From Begonia masoniana (taxonomy: Eukaryota; Streptophyta; Magnoliopsida; Cucurbitales; Begoniaceae): a stretch of 64,000 nucleotides of DNA. The notes below the pieces were generated by a model. It was not told where the DNA came from, ran no database searches, and was given only the letters and a program-made list of their open reading frames with translations. A program made the translations under genes and the position numbers. Shown piece after piece: positions 17,282 through 29,203 of this stretch (position 1 is the first letter of the stretch; every line of letters begins with the position of its first letter). The stretch is from assembly GCA_022432975.1 (NCBI GenBank), contig CM039510.1:30766018-30830017 (forward strand), given 5' to 3'.

Positions 17282-17298
17282 ATCTTCCCTCCTTAAAA
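17282..17298 (-). promoter_or_regulatory. Polypurine tract of element C
   Basis: In sense the sequence is AAGGAGGGAAGAT directly followed by the LTR start TGTAACAATT. This is the plus-strand DNA priming site used in reverse transcription of LTR elements. Confidence 0.85.
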
Positions 17299-17326
17299 GA
17301 AATTTCGTCCTCGAAATTTAAAACAA

Positions 17327-20300
17327 TTACATAAATAATTCGGGATAGATCTTCCTCATTTCTTCTTCTCGTTCCCAAGTTGCATCCTCAATGTTCCGGT
17401 TCTTCCAAAGCACTCTGACAAGTGTGACCTTCTTATTCCTTAGTTCTCTTTCTTCGACGTCTATAATTTGGGTCGGTCTTTCTTCATATGACAGATCAGG
17501 GTTGATTGTGAAGTCAAGAGATCTCGATGGTAAGACATGCGAGGGGTCTGAAACATACTTCTTCAACATTGAGACATGGAAGACGTTGTGCACATGCTTG
17601 AATGAATCTGGTAAGTCCAACTGGTAGGCAACTTCTCCTATTCTTCTTGTGACTTCAAATGGGCCGGTGAATCTTGGGCTTAGCTTCCCTTTCTTCCCAA
17701 AGCGCATGACACCTCTCATTGGCGAGATCTTCAGGAAAACTTGATCTCCCACAGCAAACTCTAACTTTCTTCGTCTCCTATCAGCATAACTCTTCTGTCT
17801 ACTCTGAGCCGTCAGAATTCTCTTCCGAATTAATGTAACGATCTCGGCGGTCTGTCTCAAAATATCAGGTCCAACTAACACTCCTTCGCCCACTTCGTCC
17901 CAATGTACTGGAGATCTGCATTTTCTACCATAAAGAGCTTCATAAGGTGCCATCCCAATCGAAGCTTGATAACTGTTGTTGTAGGCGAACTCCACCAATG
18001 GCAAATTCTTACTCCAATCTCCTTGAAAGTCGATAGCACACGCCCGTAACATATCTTCCAAAGTTTGAATCGTCCTTTCCGATTGTCCATCTGTCTGAGG
18101 GTGGAAAGCTGTGCTGAAGTTCAACTGAGTACCCATAGCCTTCTGCATACTCTTCCAAAATTTCGAGGTAAAACGGGGATCTCGATCAGATACGATAGAA
18201 ATAGGCGTACCATGCAGTCTGATAATCTCTTGAACATAAAGCTGAGCATACTGATCCAAGGTATAGGTAGTCTTTACAGGAAGGAAGTGTGCTGATTTGG
18301 TCAATCGATCCACTATCACCCAAATGGAGTCGTGACCCTTAAACGTCTTAGGAAGTCCCACTACAAAGTCCATAGTAATATGCTCCCACTTCCACTGAGG
18401 CACCAAAAGTGGTTGCAAAGTACCAGCAGGTCGTTGATGCTCCGCTTTGACTTGCTGACAAGTAAGACACTTCTCCACAAATTTGGCTACATCCACCTTC
18501 ATCCCACGCCACCAATAGTGCTGCTTCAAATCCTGATACATTTTTGTTGATCCAGGATGTACCGAGTAAGGGGTTGAGTGTGCTTCCTTCAATATAGTCT
18601 CCTTTAATTCAGTATCGTCTGGTATACACCATCTCCCTTTGAACTGGATAATTCCACTATCAGATACAGAAAACTCAGAAACTTTTCCTGCCTCCAAATC
18701 ACTTCTAACTTTGCAAATATAAGCATCTCCTCGTTGTTTCTCCTTTATCTGCTCCAGTAAACTTGGTTGAAGCGTCATAGCAGACAATCTCTCAAGTAGC
18801 CCAAACGGCACAACTTCAATATTAGATCTATGCATCTCCTCGGTTAACTGTCTAGGAATCAGTCGCAATGAAGAAATTTGAGATGATGCTCTTCTGCTCA
18901 AAGCATCAGCTACGACGTTAGCTTTACCAGGGTGATAAATAATTTCACAGTCATAATCCTTAACCAATTCTAACCATCTGCGCTGCCTCATGTTAAGATC
19001 CTTCTGAGTTAGAAAGTATTTTAAGCTCTTGTGATCCGTATAAATCTCGCACCTTTCTCCATAAAGATAATGCCTCCAAATCTTTAATGCATGAACTACC
19101 GCTGCAAGTTCCAAATCATGAGTTGGGTAGTTCTTCTCGTGTTCCTTCAACTGTCTCGAGGCATAGGCGACCACTTTTCCTTCTTGCATAAGGACACATC
19201 CCAAACCATACTTTGAAGCATCGCTATAAACCACAAACTTTCCTGATCCAGATGGGATAGTGAGTATGGGTGCTGAGACTAACCTCTTCTTCAACTCTTG
19301 AAAACTTTGCTCGCATTCATCATTCCATAAATACTTGGCTCCTTTCTTTGTTAGCTTCGTAAGCGGGTTGGCCAAGGTTGAAAAACCTTCTACGAATCTC
19401 CGATAATAACCCGCAAGACCAAGAAAACTTCTAATTTCAGATGCATTCTTTGGTTGAGGCCATTTACTAACGGCTTCAATCTTTGTTGGGTCCACTGCTA
19501 CGCCCTCCTTTGAAATAATGTGGCCAAGAAAAGCTACATTCTCCATCCAGAATTCACACTTGGAGAATTTTGCATACAACTTCTCACGTCTCAACGTAGA
19601 TAGGATAATCCTTAAATGTTCTTCGTGCTCATTCTTGCTCTTCGAGTAGATAAGGATGTCGTCAATGAAGACTATAACGAAGTCATCCAAAAATGTCTTG
19701 AAAGTCCGATTCATCAGATCCATAAATGCGGCTGGTGCATTACTTAATCCGAACGGCATGACTCGAAATTCAAAGTGACCATATCTTGTACGAAACGCCG
19801 TTTTGAACACGTCGTCCTCCTTAATTCTCAGTTGATGATATCCAGACCTCAAATCAATCTTCGAGAAAACTGCTGCTCCCTTCAATTGATCAAATAAATC
19901 ATCGATTCTTGGTAGTGGATATTTGTTTTTAATAGTAACTTTGTTGAGCTCTCTATAATCGATACACATTCTCATCGATCCGTCCTTTTTCTTCACAAAT
20001 AAAACCGGAGCTCCCCAGGGTGAGAAACTCGGTTGGATAAATCCTTTCTCCAGTAGATCGTCAAGTTGAGTCTTTAATTCTTTCAATTCGCTTGGCGCCA
20101 TTCTATAAGGAGCTTTAGAGATCGGCGCCATTCCAGGTAGCAGCTCAATACTGAATTCCACATCTCTCGCAGGTGGCAATATCGTCAGGTCATCGGGAAA
20201 GACATCAGAAAATTCATTAACTATCGGCACCATATCCAATGTCATCGCTCCGTCAGGTTCAGTACATATAACGCTGGCAAGAATTCCAACGCATCCAGAA

Positions 20301-21832
20301 TTTAATAAACTCCGAGCTCGCATAGCTGAAATTACTGGAACTCTTGAACCTTTAGAATTCCCATAAAAGAAAAATGGCTTAACTCCAGGTAGCTGAAACT
20401 TCACCATTCTCCTTCGACAATCGATGGTTGCATAATGATTGGTAAGCCAATCCATTCCAAGAATAACATCGTAATCATACATTGCCAAAATAATTAAATC
20501 AACTTCCAGTTGATTTTTCCCAATACACACTCGGCACCTTCTAATAATAGAATCGGCAAACATAACTTTGCCTGAAGGTGTAGCTACTCCCATATTATGT
20601 TCTAGAGACTCTACTTTAATATCAAACTTCTTAGCATGCTCAAGGGATACAAATGAATGCGTAGCTCCAGAATCAATTAATATGCTAGAAGAAATGCCAG
20701 AAATAAATATCGAACCTGTCACCACAGATGCATTTCCTTCAGCTTCATCATTAGTCATGGCAAATACTCTTGCAGTTGTCTTGGGTTGCTCCCGAGCATT
20801 CTTTGGGCAATTGTTAATGTAGTGTCCAGGTTGACCGCATTTAAAACATGTGTTGGCTTGAACACGACACTCTCCGAAATGTGGCTTCTTGCATGTGGGA
20901 CACAAAGGTGCATTTGTTGTCGTTGGTTCCTTCTTCACAAACTTGGAAGGTCCTCCAGCAAATTTAGAAGGTCCTCCAGCAGGTCCATTGTTCGTAGGTC
21001 GCTTAAATCCAGTTGTTTGCTGTGGTGGAATTCTACCTCGTACAGCTTGAGTCGCATGGCTGTATCTCCTTCGCAATTCCTGGGCCTTGATAACATCTTT
21101 TTCTCCTTGTTCTGCAGCCAGTGATTTCTCCACAACAAACGCGAATGAAGAATTCTTGGAAGTAATCAGTCGAATGTCCTTAAGTATCTCCGCCCTTAAT
21201 CCTTGGATAAACCGCTTCACCTTCATAGTCTCGTTACCAGCAATGTGAGGGACGTAACGAGACAATTGCTCAAATTTATGTAAATACTCCATAACGCTTC
21301 CGGTCTGCTTAAGAGCCATAAATTCCTCAGCTTTGGCGTCCAACATAGAGTCTGTGAAGTACTTCTCATTGAATAACTCCTTGAATTTCTCCCAAGTCAT
21401 GGTAGCAATCGTATGCATCGCTTTTACAGAGTCCCACCAATAACGTGCATCCATCCGAAACATAGAAGATGCACAAATAACTTTCTCTTCCTCAGCAATC
21501 TTGGCATGCTCAAATATTTCCTCAATGGTCCTTATCCAATCATCCGCTGCCGCCATATCAGCTAAATTTCCATAAAAACTTGGAGGGTCCAAACGTCGAA
21601 ATCTGTCGAAATCCATATCTCCATGCCGAGGCCTATTAGGAACTTGGGCCTGCATATTTGCTGCCTGAGCCGCAGCAGTGGCTGCCTGAGCTGCCGCAGC
21701 AGTGGCTGCCTGAGCTGCCGCATTAGCTGCTTGCGACAGTTGTTCATTTTGTCTGGCTTGCATCTCCATCATATCCATCATTCGATCGAGTAGAGCATCC
21801 CGATCATTTCTATCTCCTCTACGATTGGCCAT
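17327..21832 (-). CDS. Gag-pol polyprotein of chromovirus-type Ty3/gypsy element C
   Basis: 1501 residues with no stop. Gag core lies about 85-240, followed by a CCHC knuckle (C329, C332, H337, C342) for RNA binding. Aspartic protease has DSGATHS at 387-393 and ILGMDWL near 457-463. Reverse transcriptase spans about 590-780 with D660 and the IDD pair D724/D725. RNase H spans about 865-980 with D871, E908, D933 and D976. Integrase has H1085/H1092 and C1122/C1125, then D1155, D1216 and E1252 (35-residue spacing), and a GPF module near 1389. Residues about 1448-1500 form a chromodomain-like tail ([17 protein letters not shown]), typical of the Tekay/Del clade and thought to aim integration at heterochromatin. 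All catalytic residues looked for are present, so it may be functional. The annotated ATG at 21832 may not be the first: splicing the leader intron would add 13 in-frame residues from ATG 21982. Confidence 0.95.
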   Translation of the reverse strand: MANRRGDRNDRDALLDRMMDMMEMQARQNEQLSQAANAAAQAATAAAAQAATAAAQAANMQAQVPNRPRHGDMDFDRFRRLDPPSFYGNLADMAAADDWIRTIEEIFEHAKIAEEEKVICASSMFRMDARYWWDSVKAMHTIATMTWEKFKELFNEKYFTDSMLDAKAEEFMALKQTGSVMEYLHKFEQLSRYVPHIAGNETMKVKRFIQGLRAEILKDIRLITSKNSSFAFVVEKSLAAEQGEKDVIKAQELRRRYSHATQAVRGRIPPQQTTGFKRPTNNGPAGGPSKFAGGPSKFVKKEPTTTNAPLCPTCKKPHFGECRVQANTCFKCGQPGHYINNCPKNAREQPKTTARVFAMTNDEAEGNASVVTGSIFISGISSSILIDSGATHSFVSLEHAKKFDIKVESLEHNMGVATPSGKVMFADSIIRRCRVCIGKNQLEVDLIILAMYDYDVILGMDWLTNHYATIDCRRRMVKFQLPGVKPFFFYGNSKGSRVPVISAMRARSLLNSGCVGILASVICTEPDGAMTLDMVPIVNEFSDVFPDDLTILPPARDVEFSIELLPGMAPISKAPYRMAPSELKELKTQLDDLLEKGFIQPSFSPWGAPVLFVKKKDGSMRMCIDYRELNKVTIKNKYPLPRIDDLFDQLKGAAVFSKIDLRSGYHQLRIKEDDVFKTAFRTRYGHFEFRVMPFGLSNAPAAFMDLMNRTFKTFLDDFVIVFIDDILIYSKSKNEHEEHLRIILSTLRREKLYAKFSKCEFWMENVAFLGHIISKEGVAVDPTKIEAVSKWPQPKNASEIRSFLGLAGYYRRFVEGFSTLANPLTKLTKKGAKYLWNDECEQSFQELKKRLVSAPILTIPSGSGKFVVYSDASKYGLGCVLMQEGKVVAYASRQLKEHEKNYPTHDLELAAVVHALKIWRHYLYGERCEIYTDHKSLKYFLTQKDLNMRQRRWLELVKDYDCEIIYHPGKANVVADALSRRASSQISSLRLIPRQLTEEMHRSNIEVVPFGLLERLSAMTLQPSLLEQIKEKQRGDAYICKVRSDLEAGKVSEFSVSDSGIIQFKGRWCIPDDTELKETILKEAHSTPYSVHPGSTKMYQDLKQHYWWRGMKVDVAKFVEKCLTCQQVKAEHQRPAGTLQPLLVPQWKWEHITMDFVVGLPKTFKGHDSIWVIVDRLTKSAHFLPVKTTYTLDQYAQLYVQEIIRLHGTPISIVSDRDPRFTSKFWKSMQKAMGTQLNFSTAFHPQTDGQSERTIQTLEDMLRACAIDFQGDWSKNLPLVEFAYNNSYQASIGMAPYEALYGRKCRSPVHWDEVGEGVLVGPDILRQTAEIVTLIRKRILTAQSRQKSYADRRRRKLEFAVGDQVFLKISPMRGVMRFGKKGKLSPRFTGPFEVTRRIGEVAYQLDLPDSFKHVHNVFHVSMLKKYVSDPSHVLPSRSLDFTINPDLSYEERPTQIIDVEERELRNKKVTLVRVLWKNRNIEDATWEREEEMRKIYPELFM

Positions 21833-21835
21833 AGT

Positions 21836-21946
21836 CTACATCACAACGATCTTATTTTAAGAAAATCTATCTTATATACTTATAAAAGTACTATAATATT
21901 ACCTATCATACTTTTATCAAAATATAAAATTTTAATACTGACTTAC
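21836..21946 (-). other. Putative leader intron between PBS and gag of element C
   Basis: Sense donor CAGCAA|GTAAGTC and acceptor GATGTAG|ACTATG bound 111 AT-rich nt. Removing it joins an upstream ATG (plus 21982, 36-nt exon) to the gag ATG in frame. Elements D and G have an intron at the same place. Splicing not demonstrated. Confidence 0.55.
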
Positions 21947-22020
21947 TTGCTGATTGACAATCTTCCAGGTGCACGTGAGCATACAGAGTAGTTTACAGAA
22001 TCATTTTATAAACCTTGTCT

Positions 22021-22031
22021 CTCTGATACCA
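22021..22031 (-). promoter_or_regulatory. Primer binding site of element C (tRNA-iMet)
   Basis: Sense TGGTATCAGAG, complementary to the 3' end of plant initiator tRNA-Met, lies four bases downstream of the LTR end GTTACA. It fixes the orientation and the LTR boundary at 22035. Confidence 0.9.
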
Positions 22032-22316
22032 AATTGTAACGCCCCATTTTAAAAAACCCCTAATTTAAAACCCTAATTTTGAAAACCCTAAATTTTCCCC
22101 CCAAATTGATTTTTAAATCGAGCATTAAATCATAAATGTTACTTGAAAACTTTAAATTTGCGAAGCTTTAAATTAAATTTATCAAAATCTTGAAACGATC
22201 ACATAATTAAAACATTTAATGAAACTTTATTTAATAATAAAAATTCAACATAATTTTCAAAGTCTTAAATTAAAACAAAGCATTAAATATCGTTTAAAAA
22301 CTAAAGCATACTCAAT

Positions 22317-23809
22317 TTAATTCATTTCCCTCGAAATCATATGCTCTTCATCTATATGCTCGCTTGCCACTGGAGGATTCTCAATTGCAGCAATTTCTTC
22401 CTCAGACAAAAACTCTCCTACATCACAAGTTTAAAACAAAAAGGTGAGATAAATCTCAGCAAGTGAAAATACGTGCAGTTTTACAAAACTTTACTTTTAC
22501 TTTTACTTTACCGAATCCTGTTAAGACTTAGTCATCTCATTGTCGTTCACTTTTACTTTTACTTTTACTTTTACTTTTACTTTTACTTTTACTTTTACTT
22601 TTACTTTTACTTTTACTTTTACTTTTACTTTTACTTTTACTTTTACTTTTACTTTTACTTTTACTTTTACTTTTACTTTTACTTTTACTTTTACTTTTAC
22701 TTTTACTTTTACTTTTACTTTTACTTTTACTTTTACTTTTACTTTTACTTTTACTTTTACTTTTACTTTTACTTTTACTTTTACTTTTACTTTTACTTTT
22801 ACTTTTACTTTTACTTTTACTTTTACTTTTACTTTTACTTTTACTTTTACTTTTACTTTTACTTTTACTTTTACTTTTACTTTTACTTTTACTTTTACTT
22901 TTACTTTTACTTTTACTTTTACTTTTACTTTTACTTTTACTTTTACTTTTACTTTTACTTTTACTTTTACTTTTACTTTTACTTTTACTTTTACTTTTAC
23001 TTTTACTTTTACTTTTACTTTTACTTTTACTTTTACTTTTACTTTTACTAAATTGTAACGCCCCATTTTAAAAACCCCTAATTTAAAACCCTAATTTTGA
23101 AAACCCTAAATTTTTCCCCCCCACAATTGATTTTTAAATCGAGCATTCAATCATAAATGTTACTTGAAAACTTTAAATTGCGGAAGCTTTAAATTAAATT
23201 TATCAAATCTTGAAACTATCACATAATTAAAACATTAATGAAACTTTATTTAATAATAAAATTCAACATTAATTTTCAAAGTCTTAAATTAAAACAAGCA
23301 TTAAATATCGTTTAAAACACTAAAGCATACTCAATTTAATTCATTTCCCTCGAAATCAATATGCTCTTCATCTATATGCTCGCTTGCCACTGGAGGATTC
23401 TCAATTGCAGCAATTTCTTCCTCAGACAAAAAACTCTCTTACTTTACTTTTACTTTTACCGAATCCTGTTAAGACTTAGTCATCTCATTGTCGTTCAGGC
23501 TCGTCATCTTTTACTTTTAATTTTAACGATCAAGCTCACCATCTCACTGTCGTTCAGGCTTTTGCTATCACGTAAAAACATATGCTCAGCTCACCATCTC
23601 ACTGTCGTTCAGGCTTTTGCTATCGCATTTCTTTTACTTTTTCATACACATCACATAACCTATCCATTTTATCTTTTAAACTATTCTATGTCGATATTCT
23701 AACATACGTGCTCAAATCATTAAAAACGTGTGACTGAAAATTAAATAGCTATAAAATAATACATATCTGTGATGTAGGGGCCGTAGCCAAAACTTTGTAT
23801 TTCACTTAC
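22317..23809 (-). promoter_or_regulatory. Conserved LTR intron-like module, copy in element C
   Basis: Sense donor CCAA|GTAAGT (first intron base plus 23809), GATGTAGG on plus at 23771-23778 and CCTACATC at 22417-22424 (pairing extends to 11 bp with TGTGATGTAGG), hairpin TGAGATAAATCTCA at 22445-22458 preceded in sense by CTTGC, acceptor at plus 22418. Intron length is 1392 nt because the duplication and hexamer tract lie inside it. After the acceptor an open acid-rich frame (contains EFLSEEEIAAIE) runs to TAA at 22317-22319. Confidence 0.6.
22550..23047. repeat. Perfect hexamer tract (CTTTTA)83
   Basis: 498 bp, exactly 83 copies, inside the right LTR of element C and flanked on both sides by copies of the same LTR segment. 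Native short CTTTTA runs in the LTR (about 22494-22507, 23440-23458, 23508-23520) are the likely seeds. Confidence 0.97.
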
Positions 23810-24650
23810 TTGGATTCCGAGCAATTAGCAGTTATCGGGATTTTTCAAAATTTTTCAGAATGATACCCTGCTCAAATCAAATCTTTGATTTTAAATTCCT
23901 ACTTAATAAATCCAATTTCAAAGTAATTTGAGCAGAATTTACTTACGTTGTAATCTTAGGTCGGATCGGATCTTTTGAATCGATTTGGGTCGAATCGGAC
24001 GATTCTAAAATATTTCCCGCCTAATTCGAATATAAATATTAAAATCTCACTTATTTAAATCCAACTTAAAAAGAATTTGGGTAGAATTTCCTTACCGAAT
24101 AAATCTCCGATTGGTCCGGTTGGATTCGGGTCGAAAATCGGGTCGGGTCCGGTTCGGGTGAACAGTACCGGGTCGGTCGTGAACAGTGTTTGGGTTGGTT
24201 TAGTTCCCTGTTGGTTCGGTTCGGGTCAAAATAAGTGAACCAGTTCGGGTTGGTTCGCTGCTGGTCTGAGTTGTTTACTTGAACCGGTTCACTGGCTGGT
24301 TCAGGTTCTTAAAACAAAACCGATTCTTCTTCTCCTTCGATCGCGATTCTGCAAAGAGTGAGAGGGAGTGTGAGAACAGAGAGTGAGGGAGAGAAACCGA
24401 GAGTTCGATAGAGGGGAAGAGTGAGATAGAGAGCATCAGAGAAGGAGACTTACTCCGATGGTCGACGACGGTGGTCTGGGAGCTTCGTCGGAACTCTTCC
24501 TTTGGTGGTCGGAGCTCGGCTTTGGAGTTGCGGCTTCTTCCGAACTTCGTTGCCGATGACTGAGAGGTAAGAGTTTCTCTTTTCAGACTTCAGAGAACTC
24601 GAGAGAGAGGAGAGCTTCGGTGTGAGTTTTCCTCCTCCACCGAAAGCCTC

Positions 24651-24658
24651 TATTTATA
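24651..24658 (-). promoter_or_regulatory. TATA box of element C right (5') LTR
   Basis: Minus-strand TATAAATA in the same context as the left LTR copy. Being in the 5' LTR it is the copy that would drive the element's transcript. Confidence 0.7.
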
Positions 24659-25065
24659 GGGGAGGATCGACTCCCGTACCCTCCGAGAAATCCGCGATTC
24701 CACGGATTATCCGAGCTACAAATCCTCCAGCTCGGATTTTCTACAATTCCCTTTGTTGTTCTCTCCTTTGTATCTGGACGTTTTTCCAGACTAAATGCAA
24801 TCGGTTCAGCATCGGATTTCCAGCGAGAAATCCCACCGATTGCTGAAAATCTGATTATTTTCTTGATTTGTTGCTTTGAAGCTCGATTTTGCTTCAGTTC
24901 TTGGACGGTATACCGACTAGGTTCGTTAGTTTTTATTTTCCCCCAAAATCCGATTTTGAGTGATTGAAATCAGATTTGGAAATTTTCAATTTTTAAACCC
25001 TAGAATCGAATTTGGGAATTTGAATTGAATATGGGAATTTTCCAATTAAATTTCTAATTGTTACA

Positions 25066-25488
25066 TAACCCACACTTTTCTTCTTCCAAAAGCCAACGTG
25101 AAAGTCACATTAAATTCACCTTTTACTCTTCCTTTTTCATTAAATTTTACCAAATTTTGATTGGTTCATTCCATTTGACTTTTCAAACACTTAAGCATTT
25201 TGACTTTTCAACATTTCAAACCTAATCTTTTCAATTCTCTTCTTCCTTTTGTCTTTCAACGTGAAAGGCTTCATCAACAACCACTTTCCATTCAATTTTT
25301 CCTAACATTTTCCTATTGGTTGATAACACTTTGACTTTTCAAAATTTTAACTTTTCAAACAACCCTTTTGACTTGTCAACTCTCTTCTTCCCATTGCATT
25401 ATTTCTAAACCTTTCATTACTAAACATAATCCCTCTAAACTTTTAATGTTAGGCCTATACGCGTTATAGGAAAATCTCGGATGTTACA
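25066..25488 (-). mobile_element. LTR fragment (U3 part) hosting element C
   Basis: In sense it starts TGTAACATCCGAGATTTTCC and continues with repeated GTCAA-type motifs. The start resembles LTR E (TGTAACACCCGAGAATTTTC). It is cut at 25065 by element C; the rest of this LTR is not recognised on the left side. No PPT precedes it in sense, so it may be a solo or truncated LTR. Confidence 0.6.
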
Positions 25489-26374
25489 ATATTCAAGAGA
25501 GAATATTTGAGAAATGTTTGGAGGTGTGAATTTGAATTTAGGGGGAGGGCGATTTTTATAGGAGAGGAGAGGCCTGCTGGTCCGACGACTAGCCGGCCTC
25601 TCCTTTGTTTTTTAATAAAAAAACTAGAGGTCTGCTGGTCCGATCAGACCAGCCAGCCTCTCGCCGTGCCTAAAACAAAAAACCACCAATTTTTTCTTTT
25701 TTTGCCTATTTTACAAATATCTTTCCTTTTTTTTCCTAAAACCAAAGATGTTTTCTTTTTTTGCCTATTTCCTAAACATCAATCTCTATTCTGCATTTTT
25801 CCCTTAAATTAATTTCAAATAGTTGCCTCAAGATTTGACTTCCACAGATTGTTCAGGGTATCCTTTACGGGTGTTCACAACTGAGATCCCGTTGTCTGCA
25901 ATTGTGTATCAAAATTTTAACACTCTAGATGGGGTTCCGTGGATTCCACCTGCCTTGTGTTGTGGGTGTCACAGCCAAGACACTTCTTGGGATTGCGTGT
26001 CTCCAAATTCAACCTGGTGTATGCACTTGATCTCTGGATACCCACGTAGAGTAATCTTCAAAATTTCAAATGAGTCTTAAAATTTCAATTCTACCATTTG
26101 AGGCATAGACTCAATAAATATATTAGTACATCTAAATACCTACTTTTAAGGGTATTTCCAGGTGTATATAGCTTGAGCCCATAAACTATTTAAACAAACA
26201 TTGAAATAACAATTTACATGAATGATCATTAATAACTTTGAAGAATATAACAATTAGTACACTAACAATTATTTTTAATATCAATTAAGCTAATAGATAA
26301 ATCTAAAAAGGACATCCATCTCAACAACATTGAAGCTGAAACCGTTTCCAAAAAAAAAAAAGATAGAGATATGC
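25489..26374. other. Intergenic sequence with two GC-rich hairpins
   Basis: Two imperfect palindromes at about 25570-25607 and 25624-25662 share GAGGYCTGCTGGTC; the second has a perfect GCTGGTC/GACCAGC stem. T-rich runs follow to 25810. The block 25823-26080 is of normal complexity without recognisable product; 26080-26374 is AT-rich. No gene supported. Confidence 0.5.
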
Positions 26375-27349
26375 ATTCCTTAGAATAGACTTCACAATGC
26401 CAGTCATTATTGCAGCTGACCTAACCACCATAGAAGAAAAGAATTCTTGAGAATCGTTCAAGACTACAAGAAAACTTTAGGATAGTCAATTGTAGAATCA
26501 AAGGAATAAGCTCATCTATTTGCATACACAAAAATTGCATGATGACGATTGTAGAGGGACTATTTGAGCACCAACGCCGACTGAATCCTATCTTGAAAGA
26601 GGTAATAAAGAAAGAAATTATCAAATGGTTGAATGCATGAATCATTTAATTGATCTTTGAAAGTAAATGGGTCAATTTGATTCTATGCATTCCAAAAAAA
26701 TGTTGTAAGACTATAATCAAGAACAAAAAATAAGTACATCCCAACAAAGATGGTGTCCGAATGACATGATTGGATGAACTATAGGAAGGTCAACAAGCCA
26801 ACCTGAAAAGATCATTTCCCAATGTCATTCATAGATCAAATGCTAAATAATTAGCTGGACATGATTCTTCTGTTTTCTAGATGGATAGTCCACTTATAAC
26901 CAAATTGCCATAAACCCTGAAGATGAAGAAAAGATCACACTCACGTGTCCTTATGGGACATTTGCTTTCACGAGAATATCATTTGCACTCTTTAATGCTC
27001 GGACTATATTTCATAGATGCATGATAGCGATATTCTCACACGTGGTAGAGCAGACAATTAAGATTTTTATAGACAACTTCTCAATTTTTGGAAACTCATG
27101 CGATGACTGCCTCAAGATTTTTAAAATTGTGTTGCAAAGATGCAAGGAAACAAATCTAGTGTTAAATTTGAAAAATGTAATTTCATGGTCCAGGAAGGAA
27201 TTGTGCTTGGTCACTAGATTTAAAAAAGAAACTGAAGTTGATAAAGCAAAACTGAAGACTATGGAGAAACTTCTAACATGGAGAAACTTCTACCTTTCAC
27301 TTCGGTAAAAGGAGTTAAAAGTTTGATGGGACATATTGTACTCTACAGA
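26375..27349 (+). pseudogene. Athila-like Ty3/gypsy pol, piece 1 (reverse transcriptase)
   Basis: Decayed reverse transcriptase in several frames: a stretch with QRRLNPILKEV near 26570-26605 and another at 27021-27175 with IFIDNFSIFG and RCKETNLVLNL. The catalytic IDD box is changed to I-D-N, so it is dead even apart from its stops. The wording of the motifs fits Athila rather than the Tekay elements elsewhere here. The frame is interrupted after the L-M-G-H stretch at 27320-27340 by a hAT-type element and resumes at 29204. Confidence 0.75.
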
Positions 27350-29203
27350 TAGGGATGGGCGTGGTCCAAGTCAGTTCAGTTTTTCGTCGGAATCGAAAAT
27401 GAAGCCGGACCACGCCTTTCGGGATTTAAAGAAAAAACCTGAAACCAGCCCCGGGAGGAACCAAGACCGGACTGAAACTGGACCGAATTTTTCAGTCCAG
27501 TCCCAGTTCCTCCCATGTAATAAATTTTTTTTTTTTCTATTTTGTAAACAATTAGAAATACTCAATCCAACGTCCAAAATTAATGCAATATTTTAAAAGT
27601 GCAAACCAAATAGTAAATCCAACTATCTAACAATTAACATACAAACTAAATCCAACTATCCAACATTAAAATGAAATCTAGAAAACTAAATCCAACATTC
27701 AAAATAAATGCAATACTTTAAAAATACAAACCAAATAGTAAATCCAACTATCTAATAATTAACATACAAACTAAATCCAACTATCCAATATTAAAATAAA
27801 ATCTAAGAAACTAAATTCAACGTAAAAAATAAATGCAATACTTTAAAACTACAAACCAAATAATAAATTCAACTATCTAACATAAAAATGAAATCTAAGA
27901 AACTAAATCTAATATCCAAAATTAATCCAACAGGCAACAACTTTAAAAATACAAACCAAACAGTTGGAACCATATCAAATTATCGATGTATCATCTTCTT
28001 CAGACTTTTTATCCGTAGTAGAATCTGCAAAATAAAAATATTAAAGATATTACTAAATCATTAGAGATAAACATGTGAAACAAATAAATATTAGAATGTT
28101 CGATTATTCTTTAATACTCGAAATCGTACTGTCATCGAAATCATCGTCAATGTTTTTTGAAATTTTAAAAGGATTGAATGTTCGGTACCCTGCTGTAGTA
28201 ATTTCAAACTAAAGACTTAGTTCTTTTTTAGTTCACATGCGAGTTTTCACTATGAGAAGAATCCATCTATTCAGACACAAATTTATACAAAAAAAAAAAC
28301 ACATATATTCATAAACTAGAATAATAACGGCTGGACTAACAAATATCAAAATACTAAATAATTGTTGAAATCTTTCTACGTAACAATAATAAAAGTTACA
28401 AAACTATCCTAAAACAGATTAAGATCACAAAAGGGTTAGTAAATAAGTTATCAATAATTGAACGGCTTCATTTATGCCTCATTTATGCCTCAATTGATTC
28501 CTGACTTGGTGTTAATGTACTAATTTTCTCATGCATAAATAAACTACAACATCAATTCAATTGAGGCAGAAAATCAATTTTGGTAAACACATAAAATCAA
28601 TTTTTATAATCAAAATCAATTTGATTGTGCTTACTGGTTAATGCTTACGGAAGCCTGAACTTAGCTCCTCCAACAGTGCAACTGCAAATGTGAGGTTGCA
28701 ATGAGTCTTCGGCCTTCGGCTTGCTGCAAATCGCGCAGGGCAGCGCGCAGTTGGTTCATACTTCGGCGAAGGAAGGTGGGACTGCGCGAGGTTGGTTTGA
28801 ACTTCGGTGTGACCGTGCGAGGTTGGTTCGGACTTCGGCAAAGGAACTGGCATCGGTGACTTGGTCGTAGTAGCAGACTCTGGCCATTTGGCGTGGCTTG
28901 GTTGGCATCTAGGTCTCTGTGATTTGGCGAAGGAAGAATCGAAGAAGGCAAGAAGGTGTCCCACGGTTTTTCGGTGACTCAGTTTTAGGTTTCAAAAGTC
29001 AAAATTGAAACTAGTTTAGGGTTTTCCAGTTTTGAACGGTCCGGTCCATAGGTTTTTCTGGATTATTGTATCAGGTCCGTGGATCGGACCATGTCCCACG
29101 ATTTCTTGGTGGGCAGAACTGGTCCCGGACTGAAAAAGTTTGAGTACCGATCAAAACTCCCGATTCAATCCGCTTCCTTCTGAGCCAGTTTTTCCCACCC
29201 CTA
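27350..29203. mobile_element. Non-autonomous hAT-type DNA transposon
   Basis: Ends are imperfect terminal inverted repeats TAGGGATGGG and CCCACCCCTA. Flanks are TCTACAGA (27342-27349) and TCTACATA (29204-29211), an 8-bp target duplication with one mismatch, the length typical of hAT elements. Removing it rejoins the reverse transcriptase reading across the break. The 1854-bp interior encodes no transposase I can recognise. Both ends are rich in G/C and contain inverted GGTCC/GGACC-type sequence. Confidence 0.8.
27583..27930. repeat. About 125-bp tandem repeat, 2.7 copies, inside the hAT element
   Basis: Copies start at about 27583, 27711 and 27836 with GCAATAYTTTAAAA and share AAATCCAACTATC blocks; the third is shortened. 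AT-rich, diverged by several per cent. Confidence 0.8.

Larger units (their letters stand above)
15700..25065 (-). mobile_element. Element C: Tekay/Del-like Ty3/gypsy retrotransposon with intact gag-pol
   Basis: Minus-strand element with a left (3') LTR ending at 17281, PPT next to it, one full gag-pol frame, an iMet PBS at 22021-22031 and a right (5') LTR 22035-25065. LTR ends in sense are TGTAACAATT and GGGGCGTTACA. Excluding the first 250 bp, I see by eye only about two substitutions between the LTRs over 1.2 kb, so the insertion is young. The left LTR is truncated by the hexamer tract and no target duplication can be tested. It lies inside a fragment of another LTR (25066-25488). Confidence 0.9.
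22035..25065 (-). mobile_element. Right (5') LTR of element C, with internal duplication and hexamer tract
   Basis: Ends TGTAAC (plus 22035) and TTACA (plus 25065). The segment next to the PBS occurs twice: 22035-22549 and again from about 23050 (AAATTGTAACGCCCC), separated by 83 copies of a hexamer. The second copy also carries the AAAT that precedes the LTR and lacks about 75 bp holding the conserved hairpin and acceptor. Copies differ mainly by 1-base indels. Without the duplication the LTR would be about 2 kb. Confidence 0.88.
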
